Shown piece after piece: positions 46,978 to 56,603 of a DNA stretch of 64,000 nt. The notes beneath the pieces were generated by a model that had not been told where the DNA came from, did not search any database, and saw nothing but the letters and a program-made list of their open reading frames with translations. The stretch covers positions 2,480,001-2,544,000 of the forward strand of contig NZ_FNKU01000001.1 of the NCBI RefSeq assembly GCF_900100365.1. Direction: 5' to 3'. The DNA comes from Pseudomonas cannabina (GTDB lineage Bacteria > Pseudomonadota > Gammaproteobacteria > Pseudomonadales > Pseudomonadaceae). The translations under genes and the position numbers were made by a program. Each line of letters opens with the position of its first letter. The first letter of the stretch is position 1.

Positions 46978-48459
46978 TCAGGCAATGGCACCCAGCAGCT
47001 TTTCCCATTCCTTGTTTTCTTTCTTCGAGACGCCACCCAGCAAATCCAGTGCCTGACGCAGACGGAAACGTGTCAGGTCCGGCCCGAGGATCTCCATCGC
47101 GTCGGTCACCGAGACCGAGTTGGCCTGACCGATGATCGCTGCGAACATCAGCGGCATGGCGTCACGCAACTTGAGTTCGAGGTGCTCGACCACTGCCTGG
47201 ATGCAGCCCATGATCCGCTCTTTCTCCCATTGACGCAGCGATTCGAGTTTCCACAGGATCAACTGCATGACCTGACGCACCTGGTCCGGCGACAGCTTCT
47301 TGTGCTCGAACAGCTTCACATCAGGCGTAACGCCGCCTGCGAAGAAGAAGCCCGCCAGCGGCGCGACCTGGCTGAAGGTCTCTACCCTGCCCTGCACATG
47401 CGGCGCGATCTTCATCATGTACTCGGGGTTCAGCGCCCACGTCTGCAGACGCGAGGCGAACTCCTCGACCGGCAGTTCACGCAGCCACTGGCCGTTGAGC
47501 CAGGAGAGCTTCTCGATGTCGAAGATCGGCCCGCCCAGCGAGACGCGGGACAGGTCGAAGTGGTCGACCATTTCCTGCAGCGAGAACTTCTCGCGCTCAT
47601 CCGGCATCGACCAACCCATGCGGCCCAGGTAGTTGAGCATCGCTTCAGGCATGAAGCCCATGCGCTCGTAGAACGTCACCGAAGTCGGGTTCTTGCGCTT
47701 GGACAGCTTGCTCTTGTCCGGGTTACGCAGCAGCGGCATGTAGCACAGCTGCGGCTTGTCCCAGCCAAAATACTCGTAAAGCAGGATCAGTTTTGGTGCC
47801 GATGGCAGCCATTCTTCACCACGCAGCACGTGGGTAATCCCCATCAGGTGGTCATCGACCACATTGGCGAGGAAGTAAGTCGGCAGGCCGTCGGTCTTCA
47901 TCAGGACCTGCATGTCCATGCGGTCCCACGGGATTTCGACTTCGCCACGCAGCATGTCCGGCACCACGCAGACGCCTTCGGTCGGCACTTTCATGCGGAT
48001 GACGTGCGGCTCGCCGGCATCCAGACGGCGCTGGACTTCCTCTTTGGAGAGCAGCAAGGCACGACCGTCGTAACGCGGGGTTTCGCCCTTGGCCTGCTGC
48101 TCGGCGCGCATCTCGTCGAGTTCTTCGGCGGTGCAGAAGCACGGGAAGGCATGGCCCAGTTCGACCAGTTGCTGCGCGTATTTCTGGTAGATATCGCCCC
48201 GCTCGCTCTGCCGGTAGGGACCATGTGGACCACCAACGTCCGGACCTTCGCTCCAGTCGATGCCCAGCCAGCGCAGCGCGTCGAAGATCTGCTGTTCGGA
48301 CTCGCGGGTCGAGCGCAACTGGTCGGTGTCTTCAATGCGCAGAATGAACTCGCCGCCGTGCTGTTTGGCAAAGCAGTAGTTGAACAGCGCGATGTAGGCC
48401 GTGCCGACGTGAGGGTCGCCGGTGGGCGATGGCGCGATGCGGGTACGAACGGTGGTCAT
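46978..48459 (-). CDS. gltX: Glutamyl-tRNA synthetase
   Basis: 493-residue class I synthetase charging tRNA-Glu (and possibly tRNA-Gln if the organism uses the indirect route). The HIGH-type motif is [11 protein letters not shown] (10-20) and the KMSKS-type motif is KLSKRKN. The C-terminal helical anticodon-binding domain is complete to [21 protein letters not shown]. The cognate tRNA-Glu genes lie directly downstream on the same strand. Confidence 0.97.
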   Translation of the reverse strand: MTTVRTRIAPSPTGDPHVGTAYIALFNYCFAKQHGGEFILRIEDTDQLRSTRESEQQIFDALRWLGIDWSEGPDVGGPHGPYRQSERGDIYQKYAQQLVELGHAFPCFCTAEELDEMRAEQQAKGETPRYDGRALLLSKEEVQRRLDAGEPHVIRMKVPTEGVCVVPDMLRGEVEIPWDRMDMQVLMKTDGLPTYFLANVVDDHLMGITHVLRGEEWLPSAPKLILLYEYFGWDKPQLCYMPLLRNPDKSKLSKRKNPTSVTFYERMGFMPEAMLNYLGRMGWSMPDEREKFSLQEMVDHFDLSRVSLGGPIFDIEKLSWLNGQWLRELPVEEFASRLQTWALNPEYMMKIAPHVQGRVETFSQVAPLAGFFFAGGVTPDVKLFEHKKLSPDQVRQVMQLILWKLESLRQWEKERIMGCIQAVVEHLELKLRDAMPLMFAAIIGQANSVSVTDAMEILGPDLTRFRLRQALDLLGGVSKKENKEWEKLLGAIA

Positions 48460-48546
48460 GGAAAATCCCGGAGTAGATCGATCAAGCGCGGAATGTTAAC
48501 AGGCCGGGGGGCTGAGGCTCCAGCGCGGGTGATGTGATCGTCTCCA

Positions 48547-48744
48547 TAGAACGTCTTCGTGGACAAGTCCACTCCCACAGTGTCCGCGATCTCACACAGG
48601 TGCCCGGAATCTGTGGGAGCGGACCGGGCGACGCTTCGCTTGTCCGCGAACTGCCGGGAACCGGCAGCAAAACCATTGCATATGTAGAATGTCTTCGTGG
48701 ACAAGTCCACTCCCACAAGTGTCCGCGATCTCCCTCAGGTGCCC
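48547..48744. repeat. Pair of ~60-bp direct repeats with REP-like core between gltX and uvrB
   Basis: TAGAACGTCTTCGTGGACAA... (48547-48605) recurs at 48685-48744 with four substitutions and one inserted A. Between them lies a related inverted piece (CTGTGGGAGCGGACCGGGCG at about 48611). Motifs GTCCACTCCCACA and TGTCCGCGA are typical of P. syringae REP families. It fills the 312-bp gap 48460-48771; no gene is seen there. Confidence 0.85.
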
Positions 48745-48771
48745 ACACTCAGCGTGATAACCACCAGCGGA

Positions 48772-50787
48772 TCAAACCGCCAGCAACCGCTCGCGCAATT
48801 TGCCGATCTCGTCGCGCATCTGTGCGGCGGCCTCGAATTCCAGGTCGCGGGCCAGTTGGTACATTTTTTCTTCCAGTTGGCGAATGCGCTTGTTGATCTC
48901 GCTCGGCGAGCGCAGTTCGTTTTCGTAGCGGGCGTTTTCTTCGGCGGCTTTGGCCATGCCTTTGCGCTTTTTGCTGCGCGAACCCGGCACGGTGGCGCCT
49001 TCCATGATGTCGGCAACGTCCTTGAACACGCCTTTCGGGGTGATGCCGTGTTCCAGGTTAAAGGCGATCTGTTTCTCGCGACGTCGCTCGGTCTCGCCGA
49101 TGGCGCGCTCCATCGATCCGGTGATGCGATCGGCATACAGAATCGCCCGGCCATTGAGGTTACGTGCCGCCCGGCCGATGGTCTGGATCAGCGAGCGGTC
49201 GGAACGCAGGAAGCCTTCCTTGTCGGCATCGAGAATCGCCACCAGCGACACTTCCGGCATGTCCAGGCCCTCGCGCAGCAGGTTGATGCCCACCAGCACA
49301 TCAAACGTACCCAATCGCAAATCGCGAATGATCTCGACGCGCTCCACCGTGTCGATGTCCGAGTGCAGGTAACGCACCCGCACGCCATGGTCGCTGAGGT
49401 AATCGGTCAAGTCCTCGGACATGCGCTTGGTCAGCGTGGTAACCAGTACCCGCTCTTCGAGCGCCGCGCGCTTGTGGATTTCCGACAGCAGGTCATCGAC
49501 CTGAGTCAGCGCCGGGCGGATCTCGATCTGTGGGTCGACCAGACCGGTCGGGCGTACCACCTGCTCAACAATGCGGCCCGCATGTTCCGCCTCATAGTTG
49601 CCGGGCGTGGCCGAAACAAAAATGGTCTGCGGGCTGATCGCTTCCCACTCGTCGAAACGCATGGGCCGGTTGTCCAGCGCCGATGGCAGGCGGAAACCAT
49701 ATTCCACCAGGGTTTCCTTGCGGGAGCGGTCGCCTTTGTACATCGCGCCGACCTGCGGCACGCTGACGTGGGACTCGTCGATCACCAGCAAGGCATCAGC
49801 CGGCAGGTAGTCGAACAAGGTCGGCGGCGGCGCGCCGGATGGGCGGCCCGACAGGTAGCGCGAGTAGTTTTCGATGCCGTTGCAGTAGCCCAGTTCCAGC
49901 ATCATCTCCAGGTCGAAACGGGTACGCTGCTCCAGTCGCTGGGCTTCCACCAGCTTGTTCTGGCTGCGCAGGTATTCCAGCCGCTCTTGCAGCTCGACCT
50001 TGATGTTTTCCATCGCTTCGACCAGCGTCTCGCGTGGCGTGACGTAGTGGCTTTTCGGGTAAAAGGTGAAACGCGGCAGCTTGCGGATCACCTCGCCGGT
50101 CAGCGGGTCGAACGCCGACAGGCTCTCGACTTCGTCGTCGAACAGCTCGATACGGATCGCTTCCAGATCGGATTCGGCCGGATAGATGTCGATCACGTCG
50201 CCACGCACCCGGAACGTCGCGCGAGCAAAGTCCATGTCATTGCGGGTGTATTGCAGGTCCGCCAGACGGCGCAGCAAGGCACGCTGATCAAGTTTGTCGC
50301 CGCGGTCGATGTGCATGACCATGCGCAGATACGTTTCCGGGCTGCCCAGACCGTAAATGCACGACACCGTGGTGACAATGATCGCGTCCTTGCGCTCCAG
50401 CAGCGCCTTGGTCGCCGACAGGCGCATCTGTTCGATATGGTCGTTGATCGACGCATCCTTCTCGATGAAGGTGTCCGACGACGGCACATAGGCTTCGGGC
50501 TGATAGTAGTCGTAGTAGGAGACGAAATACTCCACGGCGTTGTTCGGGAAGAATGCCTTGAACTCGCCGTACAGCTGCGCGGCCAGGGTCTTGTTCGGCG
50601 CCAGCACCAGGGTCGGTCGCTTGATCTGGGAAATGACGTTGGCGATGCTGAACGTCTTGCCCGAGCCGGTCACACCCAGCAAGGTCTGGTGCGCGAGCCC
50701 CGCATCGATCCCTTCGACCAGTTGGCGAATGGCCTCGGGCTGATCACCGGCTGGCTCAAAACGGGTAACGAGCTGGAACTCGGACAT
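48772..50787 (-). CDS. uvrB: Excinuclease ABC subunit B
   Basis: 671 residues, the damage-verifying helicase-like subunit of nucleotide excision repair. Walker A is [15 protein letters not shown] (37-51). The beta-hairpin region [21 protein letters not shown] inserts between DNA strands. DESHVSVPQ is the DEAH-like Walker B. Helicase motifs V and VI are [30 protein letters not shown] and QTIGRAARN. The C-terminal UVR domain ([31 protein letters not shown]) binds UvrC. Full length. Confidence 0.98.
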   Translation of the reverse strand: MSEFQLVTRFEPAGDQPEAIRQLVEGIDAGLAHQTLLGVTGSGKTFSIANVISQIKRPTLVLAPNKTLAAQLYGEFKAFFPNNAVEYFVSYYDYYQPEAYVPSSDTFIEKDASINDHIEQMRLSATKALLERKDAIIVTTVSCIYGLGSPETYLRMVMHIDRGDKLDQRALLRRLADLQYTRNDMDFARATFRVRGDVIDIYPAESDLEAIRIELFDDEVESLSAFDPLTGEVIRKLPRFTFYPKSHYVTPRETLVEAMENIKVELQERLEYLRSQNKLVEAQRLEQRTRFDLEMMLELGYCNGIENYSRYLSGRPSGAPPPTLFDYLPADALLVIDESHVSVPQVGAMYKGDRSRKETLVEYGFRLPSALDNRPMRFDEWEAISPQTIFVSATPGNYEAEHAGRIVEQVVRPTGLVDPQIEIRPALTQVDDLLSEIHKRAALEERVLVTTLTKRMSEDLTDYLSDHGVRVRYLHSDIDTVERVEIIRDLRLGTFDVLVGINLLREGLDMPEVSLVAILDADKEGFLRSDRSLIQTIGRAARNLNGRAILYADRITGSMERAIGETERRREKQIAFNLEHGITPKGVFKDVADIMEGATVPGSRSKKRKGMAKAAEENARYENELRSPSEINKRIRQLEEKMYQLARDLEFEAAAQMRDEIGKLRERLLAV

Positions 50788-51177
50788 AACTGACCTCTTG
50801 ATTGGCGCGCGTATCAGGGGTTCGCGTGAATCTGCCCGCGACCTGACTGCCCTGACCGCATGGATAAAAAGTTCGGGCGCGCAATGACGAAATCATCACA
50901 GACGACCGTTCCCGCCGGGAAGCAGACGTGCGATGTTTCGAAGTGATGGCTAATAGATGGAGTCATATATCAGCCTTTCAAGGCATGCACCTGAAGCATT
51001 GAGGTTTTAACCGAACGAACGTTCTGCAAATATGCGCAAAAACCTGCAAAAAACCCGCCCCGCCCTGTCGCCCGACGAGGGGATGCTCTCTATACTAGCC
51101 CCTGTTTGCGCACCGCTTCGGCGCATCGAGCCGCAGCGTGTAGCCCCTTCCCACTCTTCATCAAGAGCCGCCGCACA
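50788..51177. other. Intergenic region between divergent uvrB and the aminotransferase gene
   Basis: 390 bp with no gene supported. TATACT at 51091-51096 could be the -10 for the aminotransferase, but no good -35 accompanies it. I see no CTG-N10-CAG LexA site. Confidence 0.4.
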
Positions 51178-52374
51178 ATGAGCCTGTTCTCCGCTGTCGA
51201 AATGGCACCCCGCGATCCGATCCTGGGTATCAACGAAGCCTTCAACGCCGACACCCGCACCACCAAGGTCAACCTTGGCGTGGGCGTTTACTGTGATGAA
51301 GACGGGCGTATTCCTCTGCTGCGTGCCGTGGCTGAAGCTGAAAAGATCCGTGTCGCCCAGCACGCGCCGCGCGGCTACCTGCCGATCGACGGCATTGCCG
51401 CCTACGACCAGGCCGTGCAGAAGCTGCTGCTGGGTGCCGATTCATCGCTGATCGCGTCGGGCCGTGTACTGACCACTCAATCGGTCGGCGGCACAGGCGC
51501 CTTGAAGATCGGTGCCGACTTCCTCAAGCAACTGCTGCCCAACGCGGTTGTGGCCATCAGCGACCCAAGCTGGGAAAACCACCGTGCGCTGTTCGAAACC
51601 GCCGGTTTCCCGGTGCAGAACTATCGTTACTACGACGCCGCCACGCATGACGTGAACCGCACCGGCATGCTCGAAGACCTGCACAACCTGCCGAACAATT
51701 CGGTGGTCGTTCTGCACGCCTGCTGCCACAACCCGACCGGCGTCGACTTGAGCCTGGACGACTGGAAAAAGGTCCTGGAAGTGGTCAAGGCCAAGGGCCA
51801 CGTGCCGTTTCTGGACATGGCTTATCAGGGCTTCGGCCAAGGTATTCAGGAAGACGCCCTCGCGGTGCGCCTGTTCGCCGAGTCGGGCCTGACCTTCTTC
51901 GCCTCCAGCTCGTTCTCCAAATCGCTGTCGCTGTACGGCGAGCGCGTCGGTGCGCTGTCGATCATCACCGAATCGAAAGAAGAAACCGCCCGCGTCCTGT
52001 CGCAGGTCAAACGCGTGATCCGCACCAACTACTCCAACCCGCCGACTCACGGCGCGATCATCTCCGCTGCGGTGCTCAACGACCCGGCATTGCGCGCTAT
52101 GTGGGAAGAAGAACTCGGCGAGATGCGCGTGCGCATCCAGGGCATGCGCAAAGCAATGGTCGAGCGTCTGGCCGATAACCCGGCCGGTCAGGATTTCAGC
52201 TTCGTCGACCGTCAGTGCGGCATGTTCTCCTACTCCGGCCTGACGGCCGCCCAGGCCCAGCGCCTGCGCAGCGAATTCGGCATTTACGCGCTGGACACCG
52301 GTCGCATCTGCGTGGCAGCGTTGAATCAGAAGAATATTGACGTGGTGTGTGAGGCGATCAAGAAGGTGCTTTAA
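51178..52374 (+). CDS. tyrB: Aromatic/aspartate aminotransferase, class I
   Basis: 398-residue pyridoxal-phosphate enzyme of the aspartate/tyrosine aminotransferase group. MSLFSAVEMAPRDPILGINEAFNADTRTTKVNLGVGVY is the typical start. The cofactor lysine is in SSSFSKSLSLYGERVGALS. HACCHNPTGVDLS and the substrate-carboxylate Arg near the C-terminus (YALDTGRICVAALNQKN) are present. It can exchange amino groups among aspartate, glutamate and aromatic amino acids; whether AspC-like or TyrB-like cannot be told from sequence. Confidence 0.9.
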   Translation: MSLFSAVEMAPRDPILGINEAFNADTRTTKVNLGVGVYCDEDGRIPLLRAVAEAEKIRVAQHAPRGYLPIDGIAAYDQAVQKLLLGADSSLIASGRVLTTQSVGGTGALKIGADFLKQLLPNAVVAISDPSWENHRALFETAGFPVQNYRYYDAATHDVNRTGMLEDLHNLPNNSVVVLHACCHNPTGVDLSLDDWKKVLEVVKAKGHVPFLDMAYQGFGQGIQEDALAVRLFAESGLTFFASSSFSKSLSLYGERVGALSIITESKEETARVLSQVKRVIRTNYSNPPTHGAIISAAVLNDPALRAMWEEELGEMRVRIQGMRKAMVERLADNPAGQDFSFVDRQCGMFSYSGLTAAQAQRLRSEFGIYALDTGRICVAALNQKNIDVVCEAIKKVL

Positions 52375-52430
52375 AGCTGCAAGCTGCAAGCTGCAAGCAA
52401 AAGCTGCAAGCAAAAGCTGCAAGCAAAAGC
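52375..52430. repeat. Tandem AAAGCTGCAAGCA satellite
   Basis: Several head-to-tail copies of AAGCTGCAAGC, then three of the 13-mer AAAGCTGCAAGCA. It starts at the stop codon of the aminotransferase gene. Same family as the repeats at 9199-9346 and 28110-28200. Confidence 0.85.
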
Positions 52431-52545
52431 AGGACCGCTTTAGCTTGTAGCTGACGCTCCACTGAGTACTTTCCATCGAACGATCCGAAAAAACCTGCCT
52501 CGAAACCCTGTCAGACCTTTTTCTGAATCAGCTATCGAGGTAATC

Positions 52546-52863
52546 ATGTCCATCGAACCGCAACGCCAGAAAGAACCGACGCCCAATCAGGACGCCCCTG
52601 CCGCGCCAGGTCCGGACCGCAACGATCCGGCCATCGAGCCGCAGGTTTCGGATGTAGAACCAGAAACCGAAACAGGTAACGGCCAGAAACAGGGGCAGAC
52701 CCCTGCCCCCAGCCAAAGCCAGTCGCAAAGTCAGGATCAGAACCAGCAGTCCAACGGCAGCGCCTATGTGCCTGACTACGAGCCGCAGCAAAAAAAGGAA
52801 GACCAGCGCAATCAGCAGCCCACTCAAGGCACCGACGCTGATATCGACACCAACGCGGGCTGA
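52546..52863 (+). CDS. Small Gln/Pro-rich hydrophilic protein
   Basis: 105 residues, without cysteine, tryptophan or hydrophobic stretches, rich in Gln, Pro, Asp and Ser (including a SQSQSQSQDQNQQ run). It is probably intrinsically disordered and cytoplasmic. A ribosome site (GAGGT) precedes the ATG and a terminator follows. Similar small proteins occur near pseudomonad pyoverdine genes, but I do not recognise a named family. Function unknown; being coding is likely but not certain. Confidence 0.65.
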   Translation: MSIEPQRQKEPTPNQDAPAAPGPDRNDPAIEPQVSDVEPETETGNGQKQGQTPAPSQSQSQSQDQNQQSNGSAYVPDYEPQQKKEDQRNQQPTQGTDADIDTNAG

Positions 52864-52877
52864 ATGAAACAACCGAA

Positions 52878-52911
52878 AAGCGCATTTGGGTCGTATGGCC
52901 CAAATGCGCTT
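52878..52911. terminator. Bidirectional terminator between the small protein gene and pvdQ
   Basis: Perfect 13-bp stem AAGCGCATTTGGG / CCCAAATGCGCTT with an 8-nt loop, between two convergent genes. U-runs are modest. Confidence 0.75.
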
Positions 52912-52916
52912 GCGAT

Positions 52917-55238
52917 TTATTCCTTGATCACCTGCACCTGATACGCCGGATCAGCCTTGATTTGCTGCTCGGTGAACGGCAGCGTGCTCCATTGTTTTTT
53001 CGAAAACGCTTCGGTCTGATCCCGTGAATGGGCGGACTGCGGATTGCTGGACTCGGAAAACGCCAGCAAACCCTGCGCCTTCGGGCCCTGTTCATCAAAC
53101 GTCACCACCTGCAAATAGCTGGTGCCACTGACCACCTCGCGTTTGCCGTCCTTGCCCGCGACCGTCTGCATGGCGTTGTAGATGCCCAGCCCGGCCGGGC
53201 CGCCGTGAATCGGGACCGGTTGACCGCTGATGCTGGAAACCTGAATATCGCCCCATCGGGTCTCAGCAGAGAGACCGGCCTTGGCCACCTCATCGACCGC
53301 CGCAAGCATGGCGGCGCGCAACGCGGTGGCGACTTCCGGGTATTCAATGGCCAGCCCGCTCGGCGTATGGACCGGGTTCTGCGGGTCGAACACCACGCGC
53401 CAGCGAGAGGCGACGGCCTGCATGGACGTCACGATGCGCTGGAAGTACACAAAGCCGATGCCGCTGTTCAGGTCAGCGCGACCGTCCCAGGCTTTCAGTG
53501 CGGTACACAACGGCGTCAGGCGCGCGGCATCGTCACCCAGCTCTGAGGCGCAGAACCTGAGCAGGTCCGGCAGCACTTGCCCCGCGTGATACACCTCGTT
53601 GTCCATGACCATCGCTTGCAGGTTCTCGACGCTGACCTTGCCTGCCTTCTGCAGGCTGCTCAACCGATCCAGCGCAAAGCGCGCCCGCTGGCCCAGCGGC
53701 TGACCGGCCTAGCTGATCAGTGGCGAAAAGTCTTTCAGCGGCGCAGCCGGGTTGACCATCCAGGCCGAGTCATTGGAGTGCTGCACGAAATCGGTCCGCA
53801 ACAGTTGCGGCTGGCGCGAAGAAGGGTAAATACCGGCTTGCGCCGCCTCGGGAGACACGTCCCAGTTGCACTCTCTGCGCGAGCCATCGAGCACGATCAG
53901 TTCGGTGCCGATGCGCGGGTCGCTGCACTTGGCAAGCTTCACGGCGTCAACGTTCGGCACCACCGAAATATTCATGTACAGCGCCTGTCCCTTGGCATCG
54001 ACTGCCAATGTGTTGACCCACGGAATGCCCTGAATCCTGTGCACCGAATCCTGAAACGCCTTGAGGCTGTCAGCCTTGTCCATCGCATACCATTGCTGCA
54101 GCACCCGATCGTTTTTCAGGTTGGCATCGCGCAGGCTGAAGGCAAACTTGTCATCCCAGTCCAGCTTGCCCGGCCACTGCACCACCGGGCCGAACTTCGA
54201 GGAATAGATGATGCGCGGCACCACCTTGAGCGTACCGTCCGGCTGCCTCACTTCGACGCTGACCTGCTGTTTAGCCATTGCGATGGATTTACCATCCAGC
54301 AAGTAACGGGTCGAGTCTTTCGGATCGAGTTGCAAACGGTGCAGAGTGAAGTGTTTCGATGTATCGACGGTGTGGCTCCAGGCCAGATGCTGGTTGAAGC
54401 CGATGTTGATCAGCGGCAGGCCCGGCAGCGCCGCGCCCATGACGTCCAGCTTGCCGGGGATGGTCAGGTGCATCTGATAGAAACGCATGCCGCCACCCCA
54501 CGGAAAGTGCGGATTGGCCAGCAGCATGCCGCGCCCGTTGGCGGACAGATCACGCCCCACCGCCACTGCATTGCTGCCGCGCTCCAGGGCAAAGCGCTCG
54601 TTGCGGGCAGCGGCCAGTTGCAGCGCCTGAACCTGCTGGCTATCGACCTGCAATGGCTTTTGCGCAGAAGGCGGTTGGGCACCGGCAAAGGCTTCAGTGA
54701 ACTGCCCGACACCCCCTTCGACCAGCAGACGACGGGTCAGGCGCACCAGATCATCAGTGCTGATCGGCCGCACCCACTCCGCCGCGCAGGGTTGTGGCAG
54801 ACCTTGGGTGGTCTGCTCGGCGAGCGAACGGTTGTAACCAGCGACATAGCCCTGCATCAATTGGCGAATCTCGGGCGGCTGGGCTTTCCAGAAATCCGCC
54901 AGCGCCTCTGGCGTATTGAGCCACTGGAACAGCAGGTCGCTGGCCATGTTGTTACGCTGCTCAAGGGTCGCCTTGTCCGGCCCGAAATAGCGCGAGCGCT
55001 CGCCGTTGACGGTGACGATTTCATTGGCCAGCAGGCACAGGTTGTCCTGCGCATAGGCGTATCCGATGCCGTAGCCCAAGCCTCGTTCATCGGCGGCAAC
55101 GATGTGCGGCACGCCGAAGCCGGTGCGCCGAATCTCGGCGCTAGCGGCCTGTTGTTCATGCGCAACCAGCGCCTGCGCAGGCAAAACCACCGCGCACGAA
55201 AGACCTGCAAACAGAAAACCGGGCAGTATTCTGGACAT
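52917..55238 (-). pseudogene. pvdQ: PvdQ-type acylase of the pyoverdine locus, interrupted by an in-frame stop
   Basis: The intact gene would encode 773 residues. PvdQ is a periplasmic Ntn-hydrolase that removes the fatty acid from the acylated pyoverdine precursor and can also cleave long-chain acyl-homoserine lactones. A signal peptide (MSRILPGFLFAGLSCAVVLPAQA) and the self-cleavage site Gly|Ser222 in ERGSNAVAVGRDL are present. Codon 510 is TAG (53711-53709), between FSPLIS and AGQPLGQRARFALDR. The frame is otherwise open to 52917 and the downstream part is well conserved in character (FCASELGDDAARLTPLCTALKAWDG). CAG to TAG is the likely change. The truncated beta chain ends about 20 residues after the expected oxyanion Asn489. 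Confidence 0.85.
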
Positions 55239-55291
55239 AATCACGCTGACTCCCACTCGATAACACGACCCGAATTAGCCGCTCCCGTTAA

Positions 55292-55315
55292 ACGAAGTAC
55301 GGACGCAGATTTTTA
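55292..55315 (-). promoter_or_regulatory. PvdS-type box upstream of pvdQ
   Basis: Minus strand: TAAAA-N16-CGT (TAAAA at 55315-55311, CGT at 55294-55292). One base from the PvdS consensus TAAAT-N16/17-CGT. It lies 54 bp before the pvdQ ATG. Confidence 0.65.
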
Positions 55316-55343
55316 GTTGAATCGTACAGCCCGTGATCGGCGC

Positions 55344-55367
55344 TAAATTCCCGTCGCCATTCCTCGT
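55344..55367 (+). promoter_or_regulatory. PvdS-type box upstream of pvdR
   Basis: Exact TAAAT (55344-55348), N16, CGT (55365-55367), the iron-starvation sigma-factor consensus. It lies 63 bp before the pvdR ATG and should drive pvdR-pvdT-opmQ. Confidence 0.85.
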
Positions 55368-55430
55368 CTAAAGGGCAGCTCTCGTGGCCGTCGCCTAGCG
55401 ACCGGCTGACTTCCCAGCGCAGGAATCTGC

Positions 55431-56603
55431 ATGAAACGCTCTCGATACCCTCGACGCGCCCTCCTCGTGGCGCTGTGTCTGTTTCCGGTCATTGCCGTGT
55501 GTGCCTGGCAGATCCTGCCCGACGGTACGGGCAACGCCTCGACCGTGACGGTGACCCGCGGCACCATCGAAAACAGCGTGACCGCGCTGGGCACCCTGCA
55601 ACCGCGCAGTTACGTGGACGTCGGCTCGCAGGCCAGCGGGCAGATAATGAAGATCCACGCGCAGGTCGGTGATCAGGTCAAGGAAGGCGATTTACTGGTG
55701 GAAATCGACCCGTCGACGCAAAAAGCCAAACTCGACGCCGCGCGCTACGCCATCGACAACCTCAAGGCCCAGCTTCAAGAGCAGCGTGCGCTGCACGAGC
55801 TGGCCGAGCAAAAGCAACAACGGCAGAAAAGCCTTGCCGCAGGCGGTGCCACACGCGCCGAGGACGTACAGGCGGCGCAATCGGAATTTCGTGCCACTCA
55901 GGCCCGGGTCGACATGTTCAAGGCGCAGATTCTCGAAGCCCAGGCCGCGCTGCGCAGTGACGAAGCGGCGCTGGGTTACACGCGCATCTTTGCGCCGATG
56001 AGCGGCACCGTGGTCGCGCTGGACGCCCGCGAAGGCCAGACCCTCAACGCGCAACAACAGACGCCGCTGATTCTGCGCATCGCCCGGTTGTCACCGATGA
56101 CCGTCTGGGCCGAAGTGTCAGAAGCCGACATCGGCCACGTCAAACCGGGCATGACCGTCTATTTCACCACCCTCAGCGGCGGCAGCCGGCGCTGGAGCAG
56201 CACCGTGCGGCAGATTCTGCCCGTGCCGCCCAGGCCGCTGGACCAGGCTAATCAGGGCGGCGGCAGCCCGAGCAGTTCGCGCAAAAGCGGCGGTGGCCGT
56301 GTGGTGCGGTACACCGTGCTGCTGGATGTCGACAACAGCGATCAGGCACTGATGGCAGAAATGACTGCACAGATCTTTTTCGTCGCCGGTAAAGCTGAAA
56401 ACACCCTCACCGCCCCGCTCGCGGCCCTACGCAACGATGCGCAAGCCGATGTTCAGACCGCGCAGGTGCTAGCCGCTAATGGCGAGGTGCAGAAGCGCCA
56501 GGTGCGCACCGGGATCAGCGACCGTCTGCGCGTGCAGATTCTCGACGGGCTCAGCGAAGGTGATCGCCTGCTGGTGCCAGCGCCCGTCGGCAGCGGAGGC
56601 TGA
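55431..56603 (+). CDS. pvdR: Pyoverdine export periplasmic adaptor PvdR
   Basis: 390-residue MacA-like membrane fusion protein of the PvdRT-OpmQ pump, which exports or recycles pyoverdine from the periplasm. One N-terminal membrane segment (RRALLVALCLFPVIAVCAWQI) is followed by a biotinyl-lipoyl-like domain (VTALGTLQPRSYVDVGSQASGQI, HAQVGDQVKEGDLLVEID). A long coiled-coil hairpin (about 100-190) and a beta-barrel complete it. The stop TGA directly abuts the pvdT ATG. Confidence 0.93.
   Translation: MKRSRYPRRALLVALCLFPVIAVCAWQILPDGTGNASTVTVTRGTIENSVTALGTLQPRSYVDVGSQASGQIMKIHAQVGDQVKEGDLLVEIDPSTQKAKLDAARYAIDNLKAQLQEQRALHELAEQKQQRQKSLAAGGATRAEDVQAAQSEFRATQARVDMFKAQILEAQAALRSDEAALGYTRIFAPMSGTVVALDAREGQTLNAQQQTPLILRIARLSPMTVWAEVSEADIGHVKPGMTVYFTTLSGGSRRWSSTVRQILPVPPRPLDQANQGGGSPSSSRKSGGGRVVRYTVLLDVDNSDQALMAEMTAQIFFVAGKAENTLTAPLAALRNDAQADVQTAQVLAANGEVQKRQVRTGISDRLRVQILDGLSEGDRLLVPAPVGSGG

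Noticed and set aside
50788-51177. A LexA (SOS) box before uvrB
   Set aside because: No CTG-N10-CAG palindrome is present in the intergenic region.
52375-52430. CRISPR-like array
   Set aside because: The units are 11-13 bp, directly adjacent and without unique spacers; no cas genes are present in the window.
52917-53663. A separate 248-residue gene downstream of the acylase
   Set aside because: It is in the same frame as pvdQ, only 15 codons after the TAG, has no start signal and matches the C-terminal part of the acylase.
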